Part shown: positions 8,147 through 18,754 of the stretch, piece after piece
How positions within the stretch are numbered: the stretch's first letter is position 1
Layout of the letters: every line of letters starts with the position of its first letter
Assembly (NCBI GenBank): GCA_004764695.1
Contig: SMSO01000037.1
Location: 2,227,747 to 2,291,746, forward strand
DNA from: Schizochytrium sp. TIO01
Taxonomy: Eukaryota; Sar; Bigyra; Thraustochytrida; Thraustochytriidae
Direction of reading: 5' to 3'
DNA: 64,000 bases
Translations under genes and position numbers: made by a program
The notes under the pieces: model-generated
Told to the model about the DNA's origin: nothing
What the model saw: only the letters and a program-made list of their open reading frames with translations
Database searches by the model: none

Positions 8147-8510
8147 AGTGTTGTTCATACTGTTCTTCTCAAACTTTATGCTTTACTTAGTGTTATTGAT
8201 ACTGTTCTCCTCAAACTTAATGCTTTACTTAGTGTTATTCATACTGTTCTTCTCAAACTTTATGTTTAACCTCATCTTATTGCTTTACTTAGTGTTATTC
8301 ACTGTTCTTAATTTGAAGGCTATTTATTTAAAAAAGAAAATTCTTAGCTTCCCAAAATTTATGCTCTACTTAAACACTGTTCTTCTTACACTTTTTATGC
8401 TTTACCTAAATACTGTTCTTCTTCAACTTATGTATTACAGCTTAACCTTTTTCCTCTACTTAACCTCATTGCTACTGTTCTTCTCAAACTTTATGTATTC
8501 TACTTACGGA
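8147..8510. repeat. Degenerate 42-bp minisatellite
   Basis: Unit begins AGTGTTATTCATACTGTTCT and ends CTTTATGCTTTACTT. Copies 1 and 2 are at 8147-8188 and 8189-8230; copy 3 (8231-8290) carries an 18-bp insertion; copy 4 is truncated. More degenerate copies with the core ACTGTTCTTCT and TATG/CTTA continue to about 8510. Because 42 is a multiple of three, a long hydrophobic ORF runs through it (8148-8687), but it starts at GTG and looks like a by-product of the repeat. Confidence 0.75.
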
Positions 8511-8748
8511 GTGAGGAATCATGAATCCTCACATAGTTCTTCCATTCGAAATACGGAATCACTCTGTTTAGGCGTTCTGTTCTCCTTGAACTCAAAATTT
8601 GGCACTCGCCTAGTAAAATCTAACATTTACATTAGCGACGTAGTCCCAATGCACAGCTACAGTATCATTCAAAAGAAAGATTATTGATTTCTCGTTTCAA
8701 TATTCAATTTTGTTCGTTCCTTGAATGTAGTCTAACTCAACTGTCCAA

Positions 8749-9318
8749 GTGGTCTATACATTACCTGCCACTTCCGACCGAACACAGTCCCGAACGTGCG
8801 AGGAATTCGACATATACGAATACGAAACACACTATGCTGTGACTCTGGATACCAAGCAAAAAGGGAACCAACTTATACTTTACATCACTAACCTCTTCTT
8901 TTTCACACAGTTCACTGTACTTATCAATAAAGAACCCCTGCGATACCTCGGAATCAAACATCAAGCACGCGCCTTGGACAGATTTCATTCCTTCAAGGAG
9001 AACTCGTCCCCTCACATCAGACAATACATCGACGCAAGATTCGAGGTCGCAACTTTCATACTTCAGGCAGAATATCAAAATAAGTTCCCTCCGCCCATTT
9101 CGTACTCTCTCGTCATATAAAACGTGAGAACTCTTTATGTTAAAGAGAACCGCAAGTATCTCCTTCACAAGAGCCGCTTTCAGAATGTTGGCGACTCACC
9201 CAACCTATGGCACACAGAACTGTCGATTCCTACACCAAGCTTAAGCATACCAGATGTTCTATTGTCCAACTTGTCTAAGACCTCCTACTTTCGCTTCTAT
9301 ACAAGAACTTCTTCTTAG
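8749..9318 (+). other. Weak ORF with one internal stop, possible gene relic
   Basis: One plus-strand frame is open from 8725 to 9318 apart from a TAA at 9118-9120. The reading looks fairly protein-like, but there is no ATG near its start and a minus-strand frame (8761-9168) is also open. I do not recognise either product. It could be the remnant of a viral or mobile gene, or chance. Confidence 0.2.
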
Positions 9319-10051
9319 ACTTGTATTTGAAACAAAAACGCGCACTTCAGATTGTGGGGTTGCCCCACCCGAGTATGATAGTATCAACTTTTAAAAAGGA
9401 GAAAAAGAAGAAAAGAAAAAAAAGAGAGAACGTAAAACATCAACGAGAGACTCTTCAATCCAGAGCCTTTACTCTTTGCCGGTTCTCTCGCACCATGGAA
9501 GCTCGCTCTGCGTCAAGCCCTTCGCACCACCCCCTTGTGAAAGATTGAAGATGCACTTTATTCTATTAGATAGTTGTTGAAGCGTCCATAGAGGCGTGTT
9601 ACCGCGCAGATGGGCCATCGCGGCAGTGCTAGCTGACCCTCCGTGGGACGAACTGTCCGCCTGGCTAGTCTTGTGCTTGGCAGGTCGCTCAACTTTGCTC
9701 GATGCGAATCTTACTAGTAAGAGGAAGGACTGTCTCGCTAGAATTCAAGTAAGTAGCTACTCTGCAGGGACCTATGGCATCAGCGTCTGATGTGGATCAA
9801 AGACAGGGAGCATTTAAGGAACAACAATATATATGTATACCTTAGAGCTGCTTGACACAACGGTCGGGGTTACCACTACTCCGATATCATTACTATCAAC
9901 AACAACCAAAGCAGTAGTTGTAGCAGCAGCAAAACTGTCTCTGGTGGTCGATTGGGTCTTTGCTTATATCTGATCGAAGAGCCTGAGAGGCAATTTCAAT
10001 TCTGGTTGTAAACTGAGCAAGCAGAAAGACCTTTCTGCAGCAGACACAACA

Positions 10052-13027
10052 ATGGCGGAGGCGCTCGCGCTCAAGAGCGACTTGGGGCGATGGGATGAAG
10101 GTTTTGGGCGCGTAGAAGGATCCACACTGAGCTGGTATGTAAATGCAGACGACAGCACACCGCGAGCACAAATTGAGCTGGGCAAGAAAACAACAGTGCA
10201 GAAAGTACAGTTTGGGCTTCGCAAAAATGTCTTTGAACTGGACCTCGGCAAGAACGGCAAGCAATTCCAATTTTCAGCAAACTCTGATGCCGCTCGGACT
10301 GCGTGGGTCGAGAGGATTTGCAAAGCAGCAGGCATCTCACCCAATGGCAGTTCTGACAAAGAAAATGGGCCTCGTCGAGCCGCCGTGCCAGGTCGGGTGA
10401 CTGGCCTTCAGAATCTTTTGCAAGGATTACCCGGTGGCGCAAGTTTGGGTGGAGGCATGCTTACAGAGGCACAAGCCCGTGAGCGCCTGCAGCAAAAGCT
10501 TATGGGCAAGGTCTCGATGCATGAAGTGAGTGATGGAACCTGTATGGTCTGCGAAAAACGCATGGACACAGCAGATCAGGTACCTCTTAAAGACGGCCTT
10601 AGTGTTCATCACGACTGTTTGTATTGCTCAAAGTGCGCTTGTATGGTGACACCAGAGAATTGCGTGATTGACACGACGGCTAAAATATTATACTGTCATG
10701 AACACGATCCAGCATTAGTTTCCTCACCTTCAGGTGCTCGCCAGGGTATTTCCCATAATGCAGTTCTATCCCGCCCGCGCGTGCAGGGCCGGCGACGGCG
10801 GCCTACAAAGCGTCCTGTCAGCACAGCATTGCAGTCGGATGGTATTCTTGGAGGAGGTTTGCAGGGTCTTCACCAAGAGCATGATGGGCAAAATAGCCAG
10901 CATGAGGAGTTTGAACAGAAGACTGACAGACAACAAGATAATGTTTCCTCTCAAGAAGACGATCAAAGTGAAACTCCACCTGATGCACAGCATAGGCGAG
11001 GTGAAACTGGTTCTGCCTTTAGCGAGGGTGATTTTAGTCAGTATCACGATATGGAAGATGTCGGTTCGCACGACCCAGTAGCAATTGACAATTTTCTAGA
11101 TGTAGAATCCCAAACACCAGAGGTTGTACAACCTACGGAAAACCATCCCAATGCTTTCCAAATCCTCCTCAGCAGTAGCAGTGGCAAAAAGTACAAGAAG
11201 AAAAAGGAAAAGTACCAGTCTGTTGTAATTGTGTGCTGTGAAAAAGCTGCTGATAAAAAGCAATGGACAAAAGCAATTGCTAATGCTTTAGAGCTAGCAC
11301 GACTAAAGGAAGGTCTTGTAGATGCACAAAGGGTGGACATGTATGCAGCTATTCAAGCACAGATGGACATTGAGGCCTTTGAAGATACACACCAAATCGA
11401 GTTCGAAAGCATTGCATACATTTGCATGAAAAAGAAGGCTACTCAGACCGCCAAGAAATGGGTACGCGGCCTTGTCAAGCTAACGATGGATAAAGGATTT
11501 ATTGCCTATTCAGGACTTGCTTCATCTGCAAAGCCCCTTGTGCAAGTCGAAAATACAATAGGCAATGAGTTTGTTGATGCGTTCACAGGAGCACCAATTC
11601 TCTTTATAAAAACGCCCGTTCCATCTATTCCAGTAAGCTCGGCTTCGGTAGGCAAGGTTAACCTACAAGAAAGGCCCTCCTCACCGGTGTCTGCATTTGG
11701 CAATAATGATGATGCGTGCCTTGGAGACGATCATGATGTTGCATTGCCGCCTCCCCTGCCAATTACTACCGGAGTTTCTACGCACAGTTTTGGCGAAACA
11801 AGGTCAGCATCTTCGTCAATGTCATCCGAGCCAAGCGAGCAACGAATGAGCCGTGACCGTACATTGAGCGAGGAAGGCAAAAGTGATGGAGACGACTTGT
11901 ATGAATATGTTTCACATGATGCTGGTGAAACTGGAGCGCGTGCAAAGTGGAGTAGCTCTTCCAGGGTTCCGCCTCCTTTGTCACCTGTTGATGCAGAGGT
12001 GTATTCCTTACGAGAGGCGATGAGATCTTCAGAAGCTCAACAACATTCACCTACCATGGCGTCTGGAAAACTGAGCAGCACCAAGTACTCTAGCAACAAA
12101 AGCAAACCAGAAGGTCGCAAAGCGAAGAAGGGTTTAGGCGCTTCTTTCAAGCGGGTTATCACAGCCTCATTTCACCGAAAGCGACGTTCCGAATCTGGGT
12201 CTTCAACCAAATCAAAAGATAATGAAAATGTCATCGAAGAAAAGGATTGTGCTACCGTTAAAGAAGATGTTGCCAAGGAGGAAGAGGGTGATGGAGAAAA
12301 TTTCAGCCAAGGAGAGAGCCATTTCGATGAAAAAAAAACAAACTCGGATTCTTCTTCACGCGGCAGTAGAGAACTTCGAAGTCATGGGGTTCCTCCAAAG
12401 CCTCTTGTGCAAGCAGAGTCGGTACAGAGACAGCAACTTGATTACCTGAATTATTATGACATAGACGATGAAGAGTGTGACAGTGATGCTGGCACGCTCA
12501 AGGATTCTTCAACTAAGAAAACCCTTTCCGCCCCCCCGTCTGGGGTTACATATCACCGACAACCGTCTGCGTCGGATTATGGTGATTTTGTCGGCACCGA
12601 GCCAAAGAATGCAAGGTCATTCGAGTATATTAATTATGCTGCAGAACGTAAACCTGTTGCACCACTTTCTAGCTCAGACGTGCAAGTACACGATGCGACT
12701 TCTCAAGGAGATAGCAACACAATTACGCAAGAGCCAAAGGATACTTCCGCCCATACTTCGCCATTAGTCACGACATCTTCATCTCCTCTTGCTTCTATTC
12801 CCAATACCGAGACATCTGGTCCAAAGCAGCAGAATGACATTACGGTTCAGGAGGGATGGCCTCGTCGACCTTCATCCTCAAGAGGAAAAGCCTTAGGGCG
12901 TCAGCAAACTGACATTGACAATGCCGACGACCAAGATAGCACTGGAGGAAGCGAAGGCGAGCGTACAACTGGCTCTAACTCAAGCCGGTATTGCGAGCAG
13001 GCGGCCAATAGCTGTTGTATTTTGTAG
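10052..13027 (+). CDS. PH-LIM signalling protein with C-terminal CaaX prenylation box
   Basis: 991 aa in one exon; ATG in good context (ACAATGG). A PH domain occupies about residues 5-92, ending with the usual helix and tryptophan (TAWVERI). A complete LIM zinc finger follows: C164, C167, H186, C189, C192, C195, C215, H218. A second segment (about 365-425, with WTKAIANALELARLKEG) looks like the C-terminal half of another PH domain. The rest is long, Ser/Glu-rich and probably disordered, with a basic amphipathic patch near 690-712 (GLGASFKRVITASFHRKRR). The protein ends in CCIL, a CaaX box whose last residue favours geranylgeranylation, so membrane attachment by PH domain and lipid is likely. 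A role in actin or small-GTPase signalling is inferred from the domains only. Confidence 0.85.
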   Translation: MAEALALKSDLGRWDEGFGRVEGSTLSWYVNADDSTPRAQIELGKKTTVQKVQFGLRKNVFELDLGKNGKQFQFSANSDAARTAWVERICKAAGISPNGSSDKENGPRRAAVPGRVTGLQNLLQGLPGGASLGGGMLTEAQARERLQQKLMGKVSMHEVSDGTCMVCEKRMDTADQVPLKDGLSVHHDCLYCSKCACMVTPENCVIDTTAKILYCHEHDPALVSSPSGARQGISHNAVLSRPRVQGRRRRPTKRPVSTALQSDGILGGGLQGLHQEHDGQNSQHEEFEQKTDRQQDNVSSQEDDQSETPPDAQHRRGETGSAFSEGDFSQYHDMEDVGSHDPVAIDNFLDVESQTPEVVQPTENHPNAFQILLSSSSGKKYKKKKEKYQSVVIVCCEKAADKKQWTKAIANALELARLKEGLVDAQRVDMYAAIQAQMDIEAFEDTHQIEFESIAYICMKKKATQTAKKWVRGLVKLTMDKGFIAYSGLASSAKPLVQVENTIGNEFVDAFTGAPILFIKTPVPSIPVSSASVGKVNLQERPSSPVSAFGNNDDACLGDDHDVALPPPLPITTGVSTHSFGETRSASSSMSSEPSEQRMSRDRTLSEEGKSDGDDLYEYVSHDAGETGARAKWSSSSRVPPPLSPVDAEVYSLREAMRSSEAQQHSPTMASGKLSSTKYSSNKSKPEGRKAKKGLGASFKRVITASFHRKRRSESGSSTKSKDNENVIEEKDCATVKEDVAKEEEGDGENFSQGESHFDEKKTNSDSSSRGSRELRSHGVPPKPLVQAESVQRQQLDYLNYYDIDDEECDSDAGTLKDSSTKKTLSAPPSGVTYHRQPSASDYGDFVGTEPKNARSFEYINYAAERKPVAPLSSSDVQVHDATSQGDSNTITQEPKDTSAHTSPLVTTSSSPLASIPNTETSGPKQQNDITVQEGWPRRPSSSRGKALGRQQTDIDNADDQDSTGGSEGERTTGSNSSRYCEQAANSCCIL

Positions 13028-13697
13028 AAGATCATATTTTCTCTCGACATGCACACCGTACAGAACAAAAGAGTTCAGCATGTAGATACTTGTCCACACT
13101 GATTTCTCTCTTCCACAACGATTTTAGGATTGATTTCTTAGTTCCAAATGTTTTCTTCAAGTATAGTAGAGGTATGCATGTTCACTAAAGTTAATATTCC
13201 TATATCATTACACCTCCTTCTTCATGTGAGTGGGCTCATTCCATGAACCAACATCTACAATTAATTTTTCCCCACATCCTTTATAGCCTAAACTTTGAAA
13301 GCAGGAAGTATGCACTGATGGACTTCAAAACAACACTTCGAGCACAAGGTGATTTCCAGCACCAGCGGCTGTTTGATATTTGATCGAGGTACAAAGATTT
13401 GGCTCGAAAAGAAGCTAGCCTCTTCCACAAAATGTATCTTTTCTTACATTCATTCATAATGGACTTACCATTCGGGGTTAGTGCAAGGTTTGCCCGCACA
13501 CAAAGACCTATGCAACGCGATTTCAAGGAAAGTTTTTGGGCAACAAAATATATGCAAAGGTCAAGCATGACCTGATTTGAAAGAAAATTAAAGAAAAAAA
13601 AAACTCGGTTGATATAGAGCAAAATCCGAAAGACCTGGCTAAGTATCTGCAAAACTTTATCGACCTTTTGCGTTGCGTGGAAAACGTTGCAAAGGCC
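13028..13697. other. Intergenic region
   Basis: Between the PH-LIM gene and the MFS gene. A minus-strand ORF (13281-13652) covers much of it but has no homology I recognise and low-complexity Phe/Leu content. I see nothing else beyond an A-rich run near 13590-13600. Confidence 0.5.
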
Positions 13698-15362
13698 ATG
13701 GCAGGTAGGCTGAATGAAGAAGACGCCAGACGTTTACTCGAGGAAGATGGCCAAGGTCCCACGCAGCACACTCAGGTAGAGCTGAGTCCTAGACATGATG
13801 AAAGTGAGGAGTGCCCCGGCAGTTCTTTGACGTCGTGTGCTTCTTCGTGTTCGTCTCGAAGCCCGGAAATTAACGATGGGGCTGGGGGAGACTTACGCGC
13901 AGTCTATGAAGATCTCGAGGACGAAGGGGCCATTCACAATCTCGTCTCTAGAATCGGTACCTCAAGGAGGCACTGGGTCTGCGTTGGAATTTTGGGTCTT
14001 GCAAATGCTGCGGATGCCGTGGAGGTTCTTGCGATAGGTTACATTGTTACTGTATTTAAGGACCCTGTTAGTGGGAAACCCATCGACGAACTCGCCATTT
14101 GGAGTGCTCTGCTCACCTCCGCTGTTTTTGTTGGCATGTTGCTAGGTGGTTTAGCGAGTGGCTCTCTTGGAGACCGTTTTGGGCGACAACCACTCTTATC
14201 GCTTTCGTTAGGTGTGAATGCTTCAGCTGCTTTAACATCTGCAATGACACCTTTGCTTCCAGCAACTATGCAAGTTCCTTGGCTGGTGTTCTTCAGATTC
14301 ATTGGGGGGCTCGGAGTTGGTGGTTCTGTACCTAGTGCATTTGCCCTGGCTTCAGAGCTCGGTCCTGATGCAACGCGCTCACTTTTTATCAATGCGGTGG
14401 CTGCGTTTTGGTCAGTGGGTGTGTTATATACTAGCCTTTGTGCTTACATACTGCTGCATGGAGACAATGGGGCTTCTAATTGGCCTTGGTTTGCCGCACT
14501 AGTATCAGTGCCTGGACTCTTAGCTGCTGTTTTATGTTTTTCTATACTTGAGGAATCACCTATATTTTTATGGGAAAGTGGCAATTTTGACAAGCTGAAA
14601 AGCTCTCTTTTTCGGTTTGTAGACTCCCGTAGAAACCTTCATGATGATGAGCTCGTTCGCTTGCGCCGCGAAGTGGAACAAGCTATTTCTAAGAAAAGAT
14701 CTGAGAACCTTGACCATGGTCGAGAAAGCAGTGTCATGGGCAATGCCGTGTGGTATAATATGGGAAAGCTCTTTGCCTACCGATCAATTCGCCGGAAAAC
14801 AATTCTTGTTGCAAGTATTTACTTTTTTCTCAGCTTTGCTCATTATGGCATTTCCTCGTGGATTTCGGATCTCTTTAGCAAAGTTCACTTTTCTGACCCG
14901 TATATAACTTCTGTGTTTTACACCTTAGCGACTGTTCCCGGCCTTGTCATGGCAACAATTTTAGTTGATCGTCTTGGTCGCCGTACAACAACTGCAGGTT
15001 CCATGGTTTTAGCGTTTTTGTCTGCACTAATGTTCGCTCTGAATACCACAAATCGTTCGTATGTCCAAATCTTCGCTGCTTTTTTTAACTGTTTTGCTGC
15101 TTGTACTTGGAACGCTTTTGATGTTTTCTCTGCAGAGACGTTTCCTAGCCATTTACGAGGAACAGGTCTGGGTTTTGGCTCTGCATGTGGTCGGGTGGGA
15201 AGTATCTTTGCAAACATCTTTAATGGGATCGTATTAGCTTCAGGGAGTAAGGGCGATGCCGATGACGCGATGCATGTGGCAATCGTTCTTACTTCGGCTG
15301 CCTTATCTATGTTATGTGGTGCGATCGCTGCCCGCATGTTACCTGAAACCTTTGCACTCTAA
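13698..15362 (+). CDS. Major facilitator superfamily transporter, SV2/SVOP-like
   Basis: 554 aa from the ATG at 13698 (context GCCATGG); an upstream TTG extension is not needed. The first 90 residues are acidic and Ser-rich, probably cytosolic. About twelve membrane spans follow. NAADAVEVLAIGY in the first span matches the D-x-x-E type motif of SV2/SVOP-like and related organic-ion transporters. The MFS signature GSLGDRFGRQPL lies between spans 2 and 3 and its repeat VDRLGRRTT between spans 8 and 9. The loop between spans 6 and 7 holds PIFLWESG and a charged helix. The substrate cannot be told from sequence; sugar, organic anion or organic cation are possible. Single exon. Confidence 0.85.
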   Translation: MAGRLNEEDARRLLEEDGQGPTQHTQVELSPRHDESEECPGSSLTSCASSCSSRSPEINDGAGGDLRAVYEDLEDEGAIHNLVSRIGTSRRHWVCVGILGLANAADAVEVLAIGYIVTVFKDPVSGKPIDELAIWSALLTSAVFVGMLLGGLASGSLGDRFGRQPLLSLSLGVNASAALTSAMTPLLPATMQVPWLVFFRFIGGLGVGGSVPSAFALASELGPDATRSLFINAVAAFWSVGVLYTSLCAYILLHGDNGASNWPWFAALVSVPGLLAAVLCFSILEESPIFLWESGNFDKLKSSLFRFVDSRRNLHDDELVRLRREVEQAISKKRSENLDHGRESSVMGNAVWYNMGKLFAYRSIRRKTILVASIYFFLSFAHYGISSWISDLFSKVHFSDPYITSVFYTLATVPGLVMATILVDRLGRRTTTAGSMVLAFLSALMFALNTTNRSYVQIFAAFFNCFAACTWNAFDVFSAETFPSHLRGTGLGFGSACGRVGSIFANIFNGIVLASGSKGDADDAMHVAIVLTSAALSMLCGAIAARMLPETFAL

Positions 15363-15784
15363 CCATTTTAAATTTTTTTTTTTTTTCCAAAACAAATTCA
15401 GAATAACAAACACAACCTCTGGCACAGCCTGCGCGGCAGAAATGGTACTTCTTCGGAGCTACTTTAGAACCGAATCACTATCTCTTTACATTCTTCTCGC
15501 CTTTAAAATTGCTACCTCTTGAAGATTAGATTCTTTGATCTTCTGTGCGATATATACACGAAGTATGAGCTTGTTTTATTGTTTTGGTTATTTTTACAAT
15601 CGATGTGCGCCTATTCCACTGTTTGCAGAATAGCATAGCGACTAAGAATAGAGAAAAACCTTGCAAAATCAATCAGATATTAAGTTCGACTTTCTATTTT
15701 TTTAAAAATAACATGAGTCATGGGTCTACTTGAGTGGAAGAGTAGATTGCAAAAGAGTACATGCATGGCAGTCCGACGCTAGCT
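15363..15784. other. Intergenic region between convergent genes
   Basis: Holds the 3' ends of the MFS gene (+) and MCMBP (-). A poly-T run follows the MFS stop at about 15372-15386. Nothing else recognised. Confidence 0.5.
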
Positions 15785-17761
15785 TTACTTGGCACGGACT
15801 GCAGCAGGAATAGTTGAGACAGTGAAAGTTGCAGTTCGCGCAAGACGATCCTTTTCCATTTGTAAAACAGCTGACCACCCTTCCTTCGTTAGTGCATTAC
15901 GGCCATGTGATTTCTCCCATAGCTTTGCAAGTGTGAGCCACAGGTCAAGTGTTTCGGCTTGAACCCGTTTACCGTCACGCTGGCGTGCCTCGACGTAGGA
16001 CTTTTCAATTTCCGTAGCTAGGTCAGCATCAACATCAAAGGAAGCCTGGGCCCCTGCAACACATTGACGAACGTGTGCTACGTATGCACGCAGATCTTCG
16101 GAGGTGATAGAGGTTTCTTGCGTCTTTGACTGATGAGGTGCAGATCGAAGAGGAAGAACGCAGTCAGCACCTTGTACGAGCGCCGACTGGTTTGGCGTGA
16201 CAATGAGAACTGGTGTATCCACGTTCCACTCACAAGAAAAGTATTGGAAATCTACATGAAGTTTTTGTTCCTGTGTGAGAAGCTGAAGCGCTTGCATGTT
16301 ACGGACACCTTGATCGTTGAGCATGCCTGCTTCAAGAGCCGTTTCGTTAAGAATGAGGGGAGTGCCTTCACAGAGTTGTAGCTGTCCGTTGCTCAAACGA
16401 TTTGTGGTGTAATCTTTCTTCGGAAACAAAGTAGTTTTGCATAAATCTTCCACATTAAGCCTGAGGTGATGAGTGCGGGGCAAAACATCATGAAGGATTT
16501 TGGATAAATTATTCGCGACATCACTGTTCTCTGGAACCTGAGCGACAGAGAGGACTAGTTTACCAATAGCCTTGGCAGCTGATGGGTCAGCGCACGACAT
16601 GTTAGAAGACATCATCCACAACAAGGCGTATTCTGCCACAAGAGCATCGCCCTGAAATGCTTCGGTCAATCGATCACGCAGGACACCTCGAGTTTGTAAA
16701 AGTTTTGCTTGAAGTTCCTCGTCAGTAGGCGCAGTCATCATTGAGGGAGCGTGAAGAAGACAGGCGCCTGTTTTCATGGCAAGACAGTGGATGCGGGGGA
16801 CCAAACTGCTAGGGGGGCGGCGAGCAGCGATCTCGAGGCGCATAAAGTCTTCAGCTACCTCCTGCACGGATACGGAGGTATCAGGGCAGTGGGAAAGGAC
16901 GCCGATAACTTCGACCATTTGGTTTATTTTGATTCCTTCCATCGACTCATCGTAGAGCTTTATGATACAAGGCATCTCATCAGGGTCCTGAGAGGATGAG
17001 GCCAAAAGTTGCATGGCAATGTTTGTTGAGGCTTCGTTTTCTTTAGAAGTACCATCATTTTCTGTGTCCATTTCCTCACCATCGTTGGCGACGTGAGCAC
17101 GTTTTACACTGGTTAAATCTGCAGTGGCTGATGCATTACCATTTTGATCGGCGTTGTCCATTTCACTGTCATTATCGTCGTCGAGTGCAGGTGGGCCATC
17201 CAAGGCAACACGTTTGCGTTGAGTCCGTGCAATTGGTGCGTCAATAATAGGAGTTTCAGGCCCCGTGGCAAGTCTTGCTTTGCGAGCCCATGCGGTTTCA
17301 CCAGGTACCGGTATGCAAAATACAGGAAGGCGCTCAGATAAACCGTTTACGTCCACATCGTCACGAGCAGGCAAATTAGGGTCAAACTCTCGAAACTTGA
17401 GCGTACGAAGGTTAGATTTCTCACCATCTTCATTTCCTGAACAAGGTCCGTCTGCGACACAATCGTAATATTCAGGGTCAAACGTATCTTGAACCATGGC
17501 CTTGTAGCGTACAAGCATTCCATAGCGGAGTTTACCTGAACGAAGGCTGGAGCGTGTGAGCCATGGGATTTGAGCAAGTGTGTCTTGATGAAAAAGCTTG
17601 TCTACATTTAAGACATCCTTTACACCCCACGAGTCCTTGCACGCTTCTTTGAGAAGTTTGGTTTTCACGTCGCTGGAGCCTGCGTGAACTTTAGCTCGTG
17701 CCGCAAAAAGCTCGTCTACCACCGCGAGTGGGTCAGCCACAAGTTTCTCCAGATCTTGCAT
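15785..17761 (-). CDS. MCMBP: Mini-chromosome maintenance complex-binding protein
   Basis: 658 aa, ATG start, single exon. Matches the MCM-BP (plant ETG1) family along its length: the N-terminal motif QIPWLTRSSLRSGKLRYG (64-81) with AMVQDTFDPEYY (88-99), the SERLPVFCIPVPGETAW block (about 142-158), an acidic disordered linker (about 190-262), then IIKLYDES and NQMVEVIGVLS (about 266-290) and PRIHCLAMK (about 322-330). MCM-BP binds MCM2-7 subunits in the nucleus, takes part in handling and unloading of the replicative helicase, and is needed for sister-chromatid cohesion in plants. The length is near the family norm. Basic patches such as TQRKRVA (180-186) may be nuclear localisation signals. 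Confidence 0.92.
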   Translation of the reverse strand: MQDLEKLVADPLAVVDELFAARAKVHAGSSDVKTKLLKEACKDSWGVKDVLNVDKLFHQDTLAQIPWLTRSSLRSGKLRYGMLVRYKAMVQDTFDPEYYDCVADGPCSGNEDGEKSNLRTLKFREFDPNLPARDDVDVNGLSERLPVFCIPVPGETAWARKARLATGPETPIIDAPIARTQRKRVALDGPPALDDDNDSEMDNADQNGNASATADLTSVKRAHVANDGEEMDTENDGTSKENEASTNIAMQLLASSSQDPDEMPCIIKLYDESMEGIKINQMVEVIGVLSHCPDTSVSVQEVAEDFMRLEIAARRPPSSLVPRIHCLAMKTGACLLHAPSMMTAPTDEELQAKLLQTRGVLRDRLTEAFQGDALVAEYALLWMMSSNMSCADPSAAKAIGKLVLSVAQVPENSDVANNLSKILHDVLPRTHHLRLNVEDLCKTTLFPKKDYTTNRLSNGQLQLCEGTPLILNETALEAGMLNDQGVRNMQALQLLTQEQKLHVDFQYFSCEWNVDTPVLIVTPNQSALVQGADCVLPLRSAPHQSKTQETSITSEDLRAYVAHVRQCVAGAQASFDVDADLATEIEKSYVEARQRDGKRVQAETLDLWLTLAKLWEKSHGRNALTKEGWSAVLQMEKDRLARTATFTVSTIPAAVRAK

Positions 17762-18754
17762 TTTAGGAAGGCGAGTTGAACGTTCACAACTAGTAGCGAC
17801 ACTGCTTTTGCCGTTACGTGTGTCTTTACGAAATGTTCGTCGGACAGCGTCTCCTAGAAACTATTCCCAACGACTTCAAGTTCTGCTTCCAGTGTCGTTG
17901 CTTTCTGGCGTCTGTATTTTGGAGCTCATAGACATCATTGCTAAAAGCCTAACGACCGCTGGGAACACAGGGAGCAAGTCGTTCTCTTCATGTTATAAAC
18001 AGATCCCCAATTTGGTACGTTGAGTGCTTCTTATTATATAATACCAAAAAATGTCCCTATCGAGCTTTGCAAGTTTCATTCTCTCTCACTCTTATAGAAA
18101 GTGGCCAAACCAAGCCCCTCACTGACTGCTAATTTGTTTTGTAGCTCGATCAGTTCAAGCTGGCCATCCTTCCTCAGCGTGTCGTTTTTTTGGCACAGCA
18201 GGTAGTCTTCGCTCTGCAAAAGATCCTGACTGAGTCCACTTTTCTACCACTGTAATTCCGGGTCATGAACTCAGTTCCTGATAGCTAAGACTACCAAGGA
18301 ATGACTCTTTGAACATGAGTAGTAGGTAGGCCTGCCTAGAAAGTACCTAGTCATTTTAGAAAGAAGTAGAAGAAGAAGAAAAAGCTGCACGTGCCTAAGT
18401 TTATAGGAACAAACTGAATAATCCACTTCGGAGCCGCTATACTCTACTTTATCATGGCTCAATAACTTACTTGTATGTGTATTTACTCTACTTGCGAAGG
18501 CTTGACCGCCTGTCGGTGTTTTCTCGTAACAAACAAATGAACAAGCACAACATGTTAGTTGTCGGAATTTGCTCTTTGAGGGTGTCCAATCTCGTAACCC
18601 GAACATCCTCTCCGACGCGTCCGTTTTTCTTGCGCAGGTCTTCAATACTGTGCACAACGAGTGGCTGGTGGCGTGCCTCAAGCTCCGTGGTCAGTTTGCG
18701 TTGGTGGTAGAGTTGATTCGGACGAGTTGGCATTAGGCACCTACCTGGGCAGGC
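17762..18754. other. Divergent intergenic region, possibly with a small exon
   Basis: Upstream of both MCMBP (-) and the ArfGAP-FYVE gene (+). 17.76-18.27 kb shows nothing I can name. 18.27-18.73 kb contains open frames on both strands, discussed in the next entry. Confidence 0.4.
18488..18733 (-). CDS. Hypothetical small protein or first exon, head-to-head with ArfGAP-FYVE
   Basis: An 81-codon minus frame starts with ATG only 21 bp from the ATG of the ArfGAP-FYVE gene. It contains IEDLRKKNGRVGEDVRVTRL (about 30-49), which reads like a small beta-strand protein. Downstream, another frame (about 18370-18480) also looks protein-like, with EYSGSEVDYSVCSYKLRHVQ, so this may be an intron-containing gene, perhaps an OB-fold protein. 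The opposite strand is open too (about 18531-18735). I cannot decide which is real. Confidence 0.25.
   Translation of the reverse strand: MPTRPNQLYHQRKLTTELEARHQPLVVHSIEDLRKKNGRVGEDVRVTRLDTLKEQIPTTNMLCLFICLLRENTDRRSSLRK

Larger units (their letters stand above)
7672..10051. other. Gene-poor junction between virus-like block and host genes
   Basis: No gene I can support. Content: AT-rich unique DNA (7672-8146), a degenerate 42-bp minisatellite (8147-about 8510), two overlapping weak ORFs on opposite strands (8749-9318), an A/G-rich run near 9390-9435, and the 5' flank of the PH-LIM gene. If the left block is an insertion, its right border should lie here. Confidence 0.5.

Noticed and set aside
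8148-8687. 179-codon hydrophobic ORF
   Set aside because: Starts at GTG and is produced by the 42-bp repeat, whose unit is a multiple of three; no recognisable protein features.
13668-13697. Upstream extension of the MFS gene
   Set aside because: Begins at TTG; the ATG at 13698 in GCCATGG context is a better start.
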